Positions 11,520 through 23,261 of a stretch of 64,000 nt of DNA are shown one piece after another. Position 1 is the first letter of the stretch; each line of letters starts with the position of its first letter. Under the pieces are notes generated by a model, which worked only from the letters and a program-made list of their open reading frames with translations, ran no database searches and was not told where the DNA came from. The position numbers and the translations under genes were made by a program. This DNA comes from Peromyscus leucopus (taxonomy: Eukaryota > Chordata > Mammalia > Rodentia > Cricetidae), in contig NC_051071.1 in NCBI RefSeq assembly GCF_004664715.2, positions 5,481,501 to 5,545,500 on the forward strand. Direction: 5' to 3'.

Positions 11520-11745
11520 TCATTTTACAATTATTTTTATGTGGAAGAGAGTTTGCCTGCATGTATGTCTGTGTGCCATGTGCATTCCTGGTGCCCACAA
11601 AGGCCAGAAGAGGGTGTTGGGAGTCCATGAGAGTGGAGTTAAAGACAGCTATGAGCTACCATGTGGGTGCTGGGAAACAAGCCTGGGTCCTCAGGAAGAG
11701 CAGCCCAAATCCTCTCTTAATTGTTAGTCCCTCTTCTTCTCCTAA
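11520..11745 (-). repeat. B3 SINE
   Basis: Minus-strand B3: the right end carries a damaged head, the middle has 'accatgtgggtgctgggaaa' and 'cagaagagggtgttgg', and the left end is T-rich. It lies about 280 bp from the next exon. Confidence 0.75.
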
Positions 11746-12028
11746 ACCATAAGCTTGCACAAGCAAACCAGAAGAAGGGTTTGGCAGATTCCTCCATCTT
11801 CAGAGGCATAAAGATCTGAGTCATCAGACACATCTGAACAGGAAAAAGTTAACTAAAGGTTTTTAATACATGACACTGATGCTATAACTTTTGAAATAAA
11901 ATAAATGTTCTTATACATAATTTCTTTTTAAGGTGATATACTTAAAATTATCAAGTCTTTCAGAAAACTAGATAAACCCTCAAGAACATTTTATAAGAAT
12001 GAAAATCTGAAGAAATATTTTAACTTAC

Positions 12029-12087
12029 CTGAACTGCACAACCCAGTAAGAGTAAAAGCAACTTTTTAACTTCTTCTGTGCCTTGTT
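12029..12087 (-). CDS. Ccdc88a: Ccdc88a exon: girdin residues about 115-134
   Basis: A 59-bp exon. With the single G carried over from the previous exon it encodes EQGTEEVKKLLLLLLGCAVQ, a Leu-rich helix of the girdin N-terminal HOOK-like domain. The acceptor is TTATTTCAG before AACAAGG and the donor is CAG|GTAAGT, close to the ideal donor. It begins in phase 1 and ends in phase 0, so it joins both neighbours without breaking the frame. Confidence 0.95.
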
Positions 12088-14254
12088 CTGAAATAAAGAC
12101 ACTAGTCAGTACAACATTTAGCTTTGCTTCAACTCTTTCAAACACTGGACAATCTAGAGGCAATCACAGAGTCACAAAAAGATGAATTCTGTAAATAAAC
12201 AGTGAAACTTAAATATGTGGCTTATGTGTGTACAACGTGGTGCTAGCAGGAGACAGGCAAGGCTCTCCCTTCTCAAGAGTTACAGTGCTAAGGGGGCTCA
12301 CTGCACCTGCTCCTTTTCTAGAAACCGTACTACACCAACACTTTAGATTGTGCTGACATTAAGAACATGCCAGAGTTGCTGCTTATGTGTCTGTTCCTCT
12401 TTAGCATTTTCTTACTAAAATACAAATATAATGGCTCATCTACCTATACAATTTAAATACATTTCTCATTACACACGTTCATAAGGATCAGAACCTTAAA
12501 TGCACATCACAGTGAGTCTAATACAATAAGCTGGTTATGGTAGTTCACACCTATAATGCCAGCACTCAAAAGACTAAAGTAGGAGAAATACATGAGGTAC
12601 CCTGGGTTACATAGTGAGTTCCAGGCTAGTCTGGGTCTACAGTGTAAGATTCTACTTCACAATAATAAATTTTAAGAAATGAAAGAAATGTATGTTAAAA
12701 ACTGGATAAAAGTTATCAGTCCAGAGCAGAACTGCAGAACCCTTGTTAACAGCATTCAGTTAAGAATGTCTTAAAATATTCCGCTGAACATAACCACAAA
12801 CACATAAAATTCAGAATGATTTTCACTATCAGGTTAACTTAACTATGATGAATTTCAAATCTTCACATTAGAAACTTTCTCTTACTTTCCATGAAACTAA
12901 TTCCTTCTAGACTTACTATGCCATTTTAACAATCAACACACACTCTAACTCTGGCCTCAGGTTGCTTTCCTTCTCCTTTTCAAGTCCTTAGTGAACCACT
13001 TCCATCACCACAGATGGATCTTACATCTGTCTATTCCTTCTGAACTAGTCACCTTAAGTCCCAACTCTAACCCTGACAATTTTAAGAACAATTAACACTC
13101 TATATTTTTACATGTCTTAGTTTTTGTACATATCTCTGTCATATGAATTATATGACCTTATAGTTATCTTCGGATCTTTCACCAAATCACAAGATCTCCT
13201 AGCACATAAACCATTTCTACCCTATGACTTCGTTGTTCCTTACTAAATGCATATAGAATAAAAACTAATTCTATTCTACATGCTAATCTTCCTGTTTACT
13301 TGTATAACCAAACATCCTAGAGTATCCCCAAAGGTTATCTAGGTAATGGAATTCCTAATTGAGTTCACTACTAATGCATTTAATTGGTAGTTTCCTCTAT
13401 AAAAACAGCTGCTTACACACTGCCTTTTATTTGGATTTTTGTTTCAACTGGGCAAGGGTTCAAGTAAAAGAAAGCATATTCAATTTGAATACCATGTAGC
13501 CTGCAAGGATTAAGTCCTTTCCTGAAATGCTTCATAGCTGCTAGTTACTTGTTCAAACATTAAATCCTAGGGTGGATGGTTACAACAACTGTCTGGTTAT
13601 GTGAGGCCCTATGAGCAAGTTCCAGAAACAGCAAAATACAAATAAAAATTAAATGTTAGTAAAGGATTGTAAGAGTGTTTGAGTATAATAATTTAAATAA
13701 TCTAAAAAACTTCCTGTCATCTTTTCACTATGGAGTTGTTTAATATAAATTAAAATGTTCACCAGTAAAACTTTCAACTTAAAGGCTGGAATACTGCTCA
13801 ATGATAAGCACTTGGCTAGTAGTTATGGTTCAAGACTTAATCCATACGATTATAAAAATGAACTAGCAAACAAACAAAAAAAATTCAGAGCTCCAACAAT
13901 TTTGGCAATAGTAAACAGGCATATAAATATAAAACGTAAAACAGATTCAACATCATTGTTTCTCTAACACAACTGCTTAGATTGAGATAATAAAAATCAT
14001 AGCCATCACCCAAATACTAGTTTAATGTGGCAGGGAAAAACCACTGATTCAGTGTTGCATGTTTGTATCTCAAAAACTTAAATACTGTCATCTTCTTTTC
14101 TCTCTACAAATAGGAATATCATTCCCAACTTTTCCTATTGATGTTGTGGAAAATCTACTAAGAGTGGAGATAAATAATCAAGTCCTTGGTAAACATTACT
14201 AGTGTTACACAAACATAGGGCATTATTATCCCATTATACCAACTTAAAACTTAC
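12088..14254 (-). other. Ccdc88a intron (2.17 kb)
   Basis: Mostly unique-looking AT-rich sequence with one B1 (12535-12665) and a faint ID-like tRNA-derived segment near 13785-13850 (gctggaatactgctcaatga). No further coding exon is visible. Confidence 0.75.
12535..12665 (+). repeat. B1 SINE, old
   Basis: 'ttatggtagttcacacctat', 'tgccagcactcaaaagac' and 'acatagtgagttccaggc' in B1 order. No clear target duplication. Confidence 0.7.
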
Positions 14255-14324
14255 CAGAAAAGGGATTTTTGCCAATGATTAAGACATTTGGCAATGACAT
14301 CATAATCAACTGCTGCAAAGTCTC
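14255..14324 (-). CDS. Ccdc88a: Ccdc88a exon: girdin residues about 92-114
   Basis: A 70-bp exon encoding ETLQQLIMMSLPNVLIIGKN then PFS, plus the first base of the next Glu codon. It is part of the helical core of girdin's N-terminal HOOK-like domain. The acceptor is ATTTTACAG before GAGACT and the donor is G|GTAAGT. It starts in phase 0 and ends in phase 1, matching the 12029-12087 exon. Confidence 0.95.
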
Positions 14325-14693
14325 CTGTAAAATGATATCCAGTAGTTAGTAACCACATGGCTAATGCTGACTATGTAAAGACTCACCAAGTTGTAATTTA
14401 GGATTTATACACTCTTCTGTGGGTGTGCTATATTTAAAAAAACATACAAGGGATCTATTATGTCTTACGTCTTTTGCACCTTATGAATTAAATAACTAAG
14501 TTATGGCAGACTTAAATGATCACTCATGGTGGCTCTTATCTATCACTCTCACACCTGTAAGTCTGAGAAAGGAGTTCTTTTTAGAAGTTTGAGACCAGCC
14601 GGGCTTAAATACTCAGCTATACACTGAAGCAAAATGAAGACTATCACTTAAAGTTTTTAAAAACATAGATATTTATTTTTAAAGCAATCACTA

Positions 14694-14859
14694 CTTTTTT
14701 TCTTTTTAGTTTTTTGAGACAGAATTTCTCTAAGTAACAGCTCTGGCTGCCCTGGAACTCACTCTACAGATCAGGCTGGCCTCAAATTCACAGAGATCCT
14801 CCTGCCTCTGCCTCCCTAGTCTGGTATTAAAGTTGAGCGCCATGCTACCACCACCTGGC
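14694..14859 (-). repeat. B1 SINE with target duplication
   Basis: Minus-strand B1 ('gagacagaatttctctaag' to 'ctaccaccacctgg') flanked by the 11-bp repeat AGCAATCACTA at 14683-14693 and 14860-14870. Confidence 0.9.
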
Positions 14860-15689
14860 AGCAATCACTATTTTGTCCATACCATACTTCATGACAATAA
14901 CCTACCTCTGAGTAAAGAACTCTTCAATTCACCCTCATAAATAAAGCTTATGGAAAAAAAGTTTATCTTATAGACTTTACAGATAAATGATAAAAACTTA
15001 CTTTTGAGTAACATGAGCAATATTAACATTAGAAATTCTGTATCAGTCAACTGTTAAAAGCAAAACTGCCCAAATGGATGATAATCTTTAGTGTGGTCCA
15101 CAACTGGTTTTTGCATTCTCTTCTCAGTAGCCCACCCCTCCCATTCTATTGTTTCCTAATTCTCCCAAGTCACTGTCCCATAATGAGAAGGGAACTTCAT
15201 ACTCCCTCACCACCACAGTCACCAGTGACCTCATGTAAACACACCCTCACCTTTACACTATGAGTCTGCTTATAATTTGAAATAATTGCAAAATTTAACA
15301 CCATGTAAAATTATCACAGAATGTAAATGCTTAGTATAGTGTACCCTGATACAATGGAATCTGATTTATAAAATAATTTGTTGGAGAGAATAGAAAGTAA
15401 AACAAAAGTACAAAATCATTAAATTATAGAAACTATATCTTGAGATTAATATGAAAATTTATTTATTTACTTTATTACTTATTTTAAAGTGTTAATTTTA
15501 AGTTAACTCTGATAACAGTACTATGAAGTAGTAAGACAGTTAATAATTACACATTTTTTTTAAAAAAAATTAATTTCTAGTTAGTTAACCCTATGGCTAC
15601 CATGGGGTATTTTAGATATTAGCTTTGTTTCTGTAAACCATCCATTTCCCTAATCTAGTCTTACAAGTAGTATTTTAAAACATACAACA

Positions 15690-15930
15690 TAAGCTGCAAC
15701 GGTGGCCCATCCTGAGACCCCAGAACTTGAGGTCAGAGGACTGATGCAAGATGAACGTCAACCTGGCCTACACTGAGTTCCGAGTGGGCATGATGATGCA
15801 CACCTTTAACCCAGCACTCAGCTGAGGTGGGCAGAGCTCTGAGTTCAAGGCCCATCTGGTTTACATAGTGAGATCCAGGACAGCAAAAGTTAGGGAGAGA
15901 CCAAGTCTCAAAAAAAAAGGTAAGATATAA
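15690..15930 (+). repeat. Two B1-like SINEs in tandem
   Basis: A decayed B1-like half (15690-15780) runs into a better copy with 'gggcatgatgatgcacacc', 'cccagcactcagctgaggtg' and 'accaagtctcaaaaaaaaag'. It is probably a B1 dimer or two insertions. Confidence 0.6.
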
Positions 15931-16349
15931 AAGTACTACCATAATTAAAGCTTTACTGTGTTATTCCCTGGCCCCTAGAAATTCACCTACCTCTACAGAT
16001 AGTCATGACCAGGATATTAAAGAAATGGGAGCAAGTATATGGAAATGAACACAAGGTAAACACAGCTTTACTAAGATGATCATAAACAGGGCAAGGACAG
16101 AATGTGCACAAACTAGTTAATTTTGATTTGATACACATGATAAGCCTATAAAATTCAAGAAAAAGTAAAAATAGCAATATACTTGAAAAAGAAATTTTTT
16201 AGAAAATTGGAGCATTCATTCAACAAATACTGAACGTTCATTATTTGTCATGTATTATTCTAATCAATGTCCAGCAGTTAACAATACCTTCTCTGAGAGA
16301 ACATACATTTTAGTAAGAGTCATGAGTGCTAAAAATAAAAATAAAGCAG

Positions 16350-16545
16350 AAGGTGCTGGGGAGATGGCTCAGAGGCTGAGAGTAAGTGCTGTTTATCCAG
16401 AGGACCCGAGTTTGGATCTCAGCACCCATACAGGAGCCTCACAACTACCTCTAACTACGGCTCCAAGGGTCACCCTATTCTGGCCACACAGACATCTGCA
16501 CACATGTGGCACACACATACACATAAATAAAAAATTAAAGTATAA
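16350..16545 (+). repeat. B3 SINE
   Basis: Head 'gtgctggggagatggctcag', then 'aggacccgagtttggatctc', 'ctctaactacggctccaag' and an AT-rich tail with 'cacataaataaaaaattaaa'. It is a typical B3 by its middle section. Confidence 0.85.
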
Positions 16546-16954
16546 AACAAATAAAAGTAAAGCAGGAATGAAGAGTATTAGTAAAAGTGAAAATGTTTTG
16601 AAGATATGCAAGTACTTAAATATAGAAAATATGAACATTTCCAAGGATATTAAAAGCAAAATTTCGCTGGAAAAAAAAGATTCAATTCTGGCATGAAGAC
16701 AGGCCAAATGATTTGGAGAATTACAAAAATTTGAAAAAGAACTGGAAAGCATTATAGTAATAAAAAAACATTGCATGCATCTAAAAGGATATTGAAAGTA
16801 ACTTCATCCCTAATATCTTTAGTTGGCATTACTCAATTATTCTATAAAACGATGTCGTTCATTTGAGCATTTTATTTTTATTTCTACACAAATATGTATC
16901 TAACTAAAGTTCATACACCTTTTTAAAAGACTGTAACCTGAATCTGGTAGAAGA

Positions 16955-17105
16955 GAAAGTAGTAAATAGTCTTGAACGCATTGGCACCAGAGATCACTTC
17001 CTAATTATAATACTAGTAGCACAGACACTGAGAGCAACAATTAATAAATGGAACCTCCTGAAATTGAGAAGCTTCTGTAAGGCAAAGAACACAGTAAATA
17101 GAAGC
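16955..17105 (+). mobile_element. LINE-1 ORF2 fragment
   Basis: 'cttgaacgcattggcaccag' to 'aggcaaagaacacagtaaat' matches the ORF2 segment at about 40160-40285 in the better-preserved LINE-1 of this window. It is a short remnant cut off by a SINE. Confidence 0.8.
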
Positions 17106-17470
17106 AGCCCTGAGGCGGATGTGGTTAGCTCTTACAGAGGACACAAGTTTGGTTCCCACCACCCAAAGCTCCAGAAGATCCAATGCCTACAGGCCAGTGT
17201 GTGGCATTTCTTTAAAATTATTATTAATGATGGATGTGAGAGGACCCAGGCCACTGTGGACAATACCATCTTTGGGCAAGCAGTCTTGGGTTGAATAAAG
17301 AACAAGCCAGTAAATAGAATTCCTTCGTGAGCTTTCCTTGAGTTCCTGCCCCAACTTCCCTCAACGATAGACTGTAATGTGGAAGTGTAAGCCAAACAAA
17401 CCCTGTATTCCACAAATTGTTTTTGGTCATGAGTTTTATCATATAGCAGAAAACAAACTAGGACAACATC
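17106..17470 (+). repeat. B3 fragment followed by an unnamed rodent repeat
   Basis: 17106-17215 has a B3-like core ('gtggttagctcttacagagg', 'aagtttggttcccaccacc'). From about 17225 the sequence resembles a medium-copy rodent repeat that I know by sight but cannot name ('gacttccctcaacgat'-like stretch, 'gtggaagtgtaagccaaaca', 'ttttggtcatgag'). Placement is tentative. Confidence 0.4.
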
Positions 17471-18055
17471 CCTAATGAAAAAAATTGCAAAAACTCTCAA
17501 CAAAATATTTGCAAACTAACTTTTAGAAAACATCATTCATTATGATCTTAATTCAAGGGATACAGAGATGGTTCAACAAACTCAAACAACTAAATATAAT
17601 ATATCACATAGACTCAAGGACAGAAATCACTTTAAATCATTTTTTAAAAGATTTCTTTATTTTAATTTTATTTCACACATGTAAGTCATGTAAGTGTTTG
17701 CCTACATGTGTGTATATGCACCAAGTGGGTGCCTGGTGCCTGAGGAGGCCAGAACAGGGTATCAGATCTCTTGGAGCTGGAGTTGCAGACAGATTTAAGT
17801 ACCATGTGGGTGCTGGGAACTGCAAGAGCAGCCAGTGCTCTCAACTATTGACCATCTTAGAGCCCAACTGGTCATCCTGAAAGACGGCTTCTGAAAACAA
17901 ACAAACCAACAAACATGCAAGCCTGAAGAATCTAAGAATAGAAGATAAATCTCAATATAATAAAGGGTATATATGACAAACATAGATATCATATTAAATG
18001 GAGGGGAAAAAAATCAAGGTACTACTACCAAAATCAGGAAAAAGAAAGTGTCCAC
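17471..18055 (+). mobile_element. Old LINE-1 ORF2 (reverse transcriptase) fragment
   Basis: Sequence like 'aaaactctcaacaaaatatt' and 'gatacagagatggttcaaca' corresponds to the start of the reverse transcriptase region (compare 38840-38970). It resumes after a B3 insertion at about 17885 with 'atagatatcatattaaatgg' and 'ctactaccaaaatcagga'. It is heavily diverged and full of stops. Confidence 0.7.
17645..17880 (-). repeat. B3 SINE within LINE-1
   Basis: Minus-strand copy: 'gccagaacagggtatcagat', 'ctggagttgcagacag' and 'accatgtgggtgctgggaac'. It splits the old LINE-1 fragment. Confidence 0.8.
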
Positions 18056-18068
18056 TTGCTTCACTCTT

Positions 18069-18580
18069 TTGTGTGTGTGTGTGTGGTGGGGTCTGATTGT
18101 TCTTTATTTTATATCTAGAATCCACTTATGAGTGAGTACATACCATGACTGTCTTTCTGGGTTTGGGTTACCTCACTCAGGATGATTTTTTCTAGTTCCA
18201 TCCATTTGCCTGCAAATTTCATGCTTTCATTGTTTTTCTCTGCTGAGTAGTACTCCATTGTGTATATGTACCACATTTTTTTCATCCATTCTTCCGTTGA
18301 CGGGCATCTAGGTTGTTTCCAGGTTCTGGCTATTACAAATAGTGCTGCTATGAACATAGCTGAGCATGTATCTTTATGGTATGAATCAGCATTCCTTGGG
18401 TATATGCCCAAGAGTGGGATGGCTGGGTCTTGAGGTAGTTCGATTCCTAATTTTCTGAGAAACCTCCATACTGATTTCCACAGTGGTTGTACAAAGTTTA
18501 CATTCCCACCAACAGTGGAGGAGTGTTCCCTTTACTCCACATCCTCTCCAACATTGACTGTCATTGGTGTTTTTGATCGT
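18069..18580 (-). mobile_element. Young LINE-1, truncated at both ends
   Basis: A 512-bp insertion nearly identical, in reverse complement, to 40570-41040 of the full-length LINE-1. It is flanked by the 13-bp target duplication TTGCTTCACTCTT (18056-18068 and 18581-18593). On the minus strand it holds the last part of ORF2, including the C-terminal Cys-rich region, and stops about 15 nt after an AATAAA located just past the ORF2 stop. A (CA)n-like tail is joined there instead of the usual 3' UTR. One frameshift separates the two halves of its ORF2 frame (18386-18748 and 18115-18411). Confidence 0.92.
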
Positions 18581-18689
18581 TTGCTTCACTCTTATTCCAT
18601 AGAGTGCTGGAAATTTTATATATAGCAACAAGACATGAGAAGCATACATATAAAAGGAACAAAAATGGGAAGGGTAATTGTTGGTTAAA

Positions 18690-18808
18690 TCGGCGCTGCT
18701 CGTGGCTGGCCGCCGCCCACAGAGGAGAGTACTGATCGGAAGAATCACAAGCCATGTTTACCTTTTTAGAGCTTTATTGGGAGAGAGGGGGGAGAGAGAG
18801 AGTATGAA
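18690..18808 (-). mobile_element. GC-rich insertion, perhaps an LTR fragment
   Basis: A short CpG-containing block ('ctggccgccgcccacagagg') joined to 'tttttagagctttattgg' and a GA-rich end, lying inside AT-rich LINE-1 sequence. On the minus strand it contains AATAAAGC followed by GC-rich sequence, like the R/U5 part of an LTR. I could not assign a family or find a duplication. Confidence 0.4.
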
Positions 18809-19994
18809 ACTTTCTTATATACTAACAGTAAGCAAGCTGAGGAAGAAATCAAAGAAACAACCCCATTCAAAACTACCTGGAAAACAAACAGAACAAACAA
18901 ATAAAATACCTTAGAATAAATGTAATCAAGTGGTAAATTGCCTCTAAAATGAAAACTTTAAAATACTTAAAGAGAGGAATTGAAGACACGAGAAAGACGA
19001 AAAACCCCTTAATGCTCATTGGTTAGAAGAATCAATACTGTGAAATGGCTATATTTCCAGAAGCATTATACAGATTTAATAAAACCACCATCAAAATATC
19101 CATGCCATTCTTGTAGAAATAAAAAAAAAAAACCTCAAAATTAATTTGGAAGCAAAGAAACCCTATGAAAAAACCCAGTGGACCAACATACTTGATTTCA
19201 CATTGACTACAGAAGCACAGGAGTGAACAGCAGCATGGCGCTGGCACAGGAACAGACACACAGGTCACTAAACAGGGTAAAAGACAGACACAAACTCACC
19301 CCAAAGATGCCAAGAACTCACGGGAGAAAAGACAGCCTGTATTTTTCCAACAAATGTTGCTGGGAAAAAAACCAAAAAAACCAACAACTAGAAATCCAAA
19401 GGTAGACTGAAACTGGGTCTTTATCTCTTGTCCTACACAAAAGTCTACTTCAAATGGAACAAAGCCTGGAACAGAGAACCTGCCGAGGAAAGTAGCAGGA
19501 AGCACTGTATGCCAGACAGCATAGGTGGGCCTTCCTGAGCACCGCTGGAATTACTCAGGCTTTATGGAGAATGGAGTCTCATGGAATAAGCTTCTCAACA
19601 GGAGAGGAAGCAGAGTGAAGAGATAAGGTACAGAATGGGAGGAAAATCTGTTAGTTATACATCTGATGGGATTAATAGCTAGACTATGCAAGAAACTTAA
19701 AAAACTAAACAAGAAAACAAACAACCCAATTTTAAAAATGGTTTAAGAAGCTGAACAGAGAATTCTCAAAAGAAATACAAATGGCCAAGAGAGATTTTAA
19801 AAAATGTCTACCATCCTCAGCTTTCTAGGAAGTACAAACCAACACTGCTTTGAGACTCTATCTCACCACTGTCAGATAGGTTACCATCAAGAAAACAAAT
19901 GGCAACACACAGTGACAGCAATGTGGAGACAGAAAAAAACTTACTCACAATTCGAGTGTCAACTAGTGCACTATTACGGAAATCCCTGTGGAGG

Positions 19995-20140
19995 GTTTTG
20001 TTTTAGACAGGGTTTCTTTGTGTAGTCTTGGCTGGCCTGGAACTCACTATGTAGAAGACCAGGCTGGTCTCAAGCTCAGAGATCCACTTGTCTCCCAAGT
20101 GCTGGGATTTAAAGACATGTGCCACCACCACCCAGCATGG
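19995..20140 (-). repeat. B1 SINE within LINE-1
   Basis: 'agacagggtttctttgtgta', 'accaggctggtctcaagc' and 'caagtgctgggatttaaag' on the minus strand. The LINE-1 frame resumes on the right with 'catggaggttccttaaaaaa'. Confidence 0.88.
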
Positions 20141-20424
20141 AGGTTCCTTAAAAAACCTAAATAGAACTATCCTATAATCCAGCTACAGCATTCCTGGGCA
20201 CATACCCAAAGGATTCTATATCTTACTATCCATGTTCACTGCTGCTCTATTCCAGATAACCAGGAAAGGAGCCATACATACATACATCAACAGATGTCGT
20301 GCATGCACTCATGGAGTTTAAATCAGCCATAGGTAAGAAAACTTACATCTCCAAGTAAGACAGATGGAAAAGTATGTTAAGTGATGTAATCCATGCTCCA
20401 GAGGAGAAATAAGAATGAGAAATG

Positions 20425-21600
20425 TCCCGATAATACTCAGGCATTTAGTGCTGTGTGGGAAGGTTTAGGAGGTGCAGCCTTGCTGGAGAAAGTATGTCAT
20501 TTGGGGGTAGGCTTTCTTTTTTTTTAATTTTATTTAAATAATTTTTTTTCATTTACTTTACATACCGACCACAGTTTCCCTCCCTCCTCTCCCCACAATC
20601 CTGCTTCCCATCTACCCCCATCCCCTCCCACTCCTCTGCCGTCTCCATTCAGAAAGGGGCAGGCCTCCCATGGGCACATCAAGTTGAGGCAGGATCTAGC
20701 TCCTCCCCTTGCGCCAAGGATGGGCGAGGTAATCCAGCATGGGGAACAGGTTCCCAAAAGCCAGCCAAGCTCCAGGGACAGGTCCTGATCTCACTGCTAG
20801 GAGCAGTACAAAGAGACCAAGCTGCACAAGTGTCACACACATGCAGAGGGCCTAGGTCAGTCCCACAGAAGCTCCCTGACTGTTGGTCCAGAGCCCAGGT
20901 TAGCCGCCCCGTGGGGTCCCTGTCATGACCCCTCCTGGCATGTATGATCACTCCTCCCTCTCTTCAACTGAACTCCCGGAGCTCCGCCCAGTGCTTGGCT
21001 GTGGATCTCTGCATCTGCTTCCATCAGTTATTGGATAGAGTATCTCTGATGACAATTAGGGTCGTCACCAATCTGATTATAGGAGAAGGCCAGTTCAAGT
21101 ACCCTCTCCACTATTGCTAGGAGTCTTAGCTGGGGTTATCCTTGGGGATTCCTGGGGGTTTCCCTGGCCAGGTTTTCCCCTAACCCCAAACGCTGCCCAA
21201 CCCCCCACAGATGTTACATTACTCTCCCGCTCTGCCCCACCTCCAACCCACTCCCACACCCAGCCCGCCCAATCAGCTCCCTCAAGTTCCCACCTCCCCT
21301 TCCCTCCCCCACCTCTGCCCCCAGTTTACCCAGGAGCTCTCTTCTATTTCTCGGGGTAGATTTTAAAAGTATATAGCCTCACCCTACTTCCAGTTGGCTC
21401 TGTTTTGTGCTTGCAGTAAGACATGCCCTCTCAGCTTTCCGCACTGTTGCCATCCCTGTGGCTGACTGCCATGCTTCCCAGCCACGATGGACTCTTATCC
21501 TTCTGGGAGCATAAGCAAAAATAAACTCCTTCCTTAACTTGTCTTGGTCATGATATATATTTTTTCACAGCAACTATCCTATTTGGCTTACACTTCTACA
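20425..21600 (+). repeat. Rodent LTR/MaLR-like repeat split by a LINE-1
   Basis: The halves 20440-20516 ('aggaggtgcagccttgctgg') and 21358-21590 ('ctttccgcactgttgcc', 'aaaaataaactccttcctta', 'ttcacagcaact') read as one medium-length repeat with AATAAA near its right end, split by the LINE-1 tail at 20517-21357. Family uncertain. Confidence 0.5.
20517..21357 (-). mobile_element. LINE-1 3' UTR, minus orientation
   Basis: Read on the minus strand it ends in an A-rich tail (20517-20550) after 'cggtatgtaaagtaaatg', preceded by a G-rich purine tract near 20575-20650, which is typical of rodent LINE-1 3' UTRs. Similar short flanks (GGGGTAGGCTTT and GGGGTAGATTTT) may be its target duplication. It is non-coding; the open frames here are by-products of GC richness. 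Confidence 0.7.
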
Positions 21601-22240
21601 TCAAAGCCTGCATGTTTATCTGTGTGAGGAAGTTGGGGGAAGAACTCAAACAGGACAGGATCCTAGAGGCAGGAGCTGAAGCAGAGGTCATGGAAAAATG
21701 GTGCCCATTGGCTTACTCCTCATAGCTTACTCGGCCAACTTTCTTAAGAACCCAGGTTCACCAGTCTAAGGGTGTCCCCACCCACAAAGGACTGCCCCCT
21801 CCACACTAATTACATACAGTTCCTCATGTTGTGGTGATCCTCAACCATAAAATTATTTGTTACTACTTCCTAACTGTAATTTTGCTACTGTTAAGAATCA
21901 TAATGTGCCGGGCGGTGGTGGCGCACGCCTTTAATCCCAGCACTCAGGAGGCAGAGCCAGGCGGATCTCTATGAGTTCGAGGCCAGCCTGGGCTACCAAG
22001 TGAGTCCCAGGAAAGGTGCAAAACTACACAGAGAAACCCTGTCTCGAAAAACCAAAAAAAAAAAAAAAAAAGAATCATAATGTAAATATCTGATATGAAG
22101 GATATCACCCACAGGCTGAGAAACACTGTTCTAAAGGCTTGCCTGCAGCCCTATCTTATGGAGGCATTTTCTTAACTGAGTTTTTTCTTTCAGATGACTA
22201 TAACTTGTGTCAAACTGACATAAAACTAGCAAGCACAGCT
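21600..22240 (+). repeat. Unnamed rodent medium-reiteration repeat, split by a B1
   Basis: Includes 'gtggtgatcctcaaccataa', 'aactgtaattttgctactgt' and, after the B1, 'aaatatctgatatgaaggat' and 'ttgtgtcaaactgacataaa'. I recognise these as a common rodent repeat (RMER-like) but cannot confirm the name. Confidence 0.5.
21907..22069 (+). repeat. Young B1 SINE of a cricetid-type subfamily
   Basis: Near-complete B1 from 'ccgggcggtggtggcgcac' to an uninterrupted A tail, flanked by the 14-bp repeat AAGAATCATAATGT (21893-21906 and 22070-22083). It carries 'accaagtgagtcccagg' and 'aaaggtgcaaaactac' in place of the Mus-type middle. Confidence 0.95.
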
Positions 22241-22244
22241 CAAA

Positions 22245-22960
22245 AAAGTAACTGATACACCACCTTACTCCAGTCAAAAGGGCTGTCATCAGAAACCTGA
22301 ATAACAAGTGCTGGAGAAGATGTGCAGACAAGGGAATTCTCAGTCACTGTTTATGGGACTGATACAAATATTACAGGGTACCGAGAAAAATAAAACAGAA
22401 CTACCACATGATTCAACTAGGTGACACTTGGGCATATACCCAAAAGATTCTATATCCTAACATACATACTTGTACATCCATGTTTATTGCTACAGTATTC
22501 ACAACAGCCAGAAAATGTTATCTGGATTTCTATCAACTGATGAATAGATAATGAAAACATGGTACATATACACAAGGAATTTTATTTACTCATAAAGAAA
22601 AAAAATAAAATTAAGGAATCCAAAGGAAAATGAATGAAACAGGAAAAGGTTATATTGAAAGGATATAACCTAGGTTCAGGAAGACAAATACTACATGTCC
22701 TCTCTCATATGTGGATCCTACCTTCTAATTACTATATATGTGTATTTATGTGGGAATAAGTGCCAATAGAGGCCTGGGAAGTAAAAAGAAGTACATGAGA
22801 AGGAAAAGCTTTGGATGGGGTTAGCTGGTAAATGAACACTTATGATATAAAAGGGAAGGGAAAACCTGGGCTGGAAAGATTTAAGCTGGGATAAAGGCCT
22901 GGAGATGAAGAAGACGCTCAACCAAAACTGAAAAAGTAGTAAAAAAACAACTACTACTTA
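22245..22960 (+). mobile_element. Old LINE-1 3' end
   Basis: 'caccttactccagtcaaaag', 'cacttgggcatatacccaaa' and 'catggtacatatacacaagg' follow the last part of ORF2. The rest is a decayed 3' region up to about 22960. Confidence 0.75.
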
Positions 22961-22969
22961 ATAAGCTAA

Positions 22970-23235
22970 TCTTAAAATAAAATTTCAAAAGAGAGAGACA
23001 ACCAAATAAGTAAATTGAGAGATGAAAAGGGGGCATTACAAGAGAGACGAATAAAGATTATTAGATAAGATTTTGAAAATTTATATTCTAACAAATTACA
23101 AAATCTAGGGGGAAAAAAGATACATTTCTTGACACTGATGAGCTACTAAAATTAAACCAACAGGCAATATAAACAACATAAGTAGACTTATACCAAGAAT
23201 TGATACTGAAAAAGTAATAGTTGTTTTCATGTTTT
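22970..23235 (+). mobile_element. Old LINE-1 ORF2 fragment
   Basis: 'tattagataagattttgaaa', 'gatgagctactaaaattaaa' and 'gacttataccaagaattga' resemble an old LINE-1 ORF2 segment. Very diverged; medium-low certainty. Confidence 0.45.
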
Positions 23236-23261
23236 TTATTTTGGGTATATCTACTTTTTTT

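Larger units (their letters stand above)
18594..20420 (+). mobile_element. Old LINE-1 ORF2 remnant
   Basis: Continues the old LINE-1 interrupted at 18056. 'caacaaatgttgctgggaaa', 'aagctgaacagagaattctc' and 'gcattcctgggcacataccc' follow the order of the ORF2 thumb and C-terminal regions. Every frame is interrupted. It is split by an unexplained GC-rich segment (18690-18808) and a B1 (19995-20140). Confidence 0.8.

Noticed and set aside
20530..21359. Several frames on both strands in GC-rich sequence
   Set aside because: They lie in a LINE-1 3' UTR and overlap on opposite strands.
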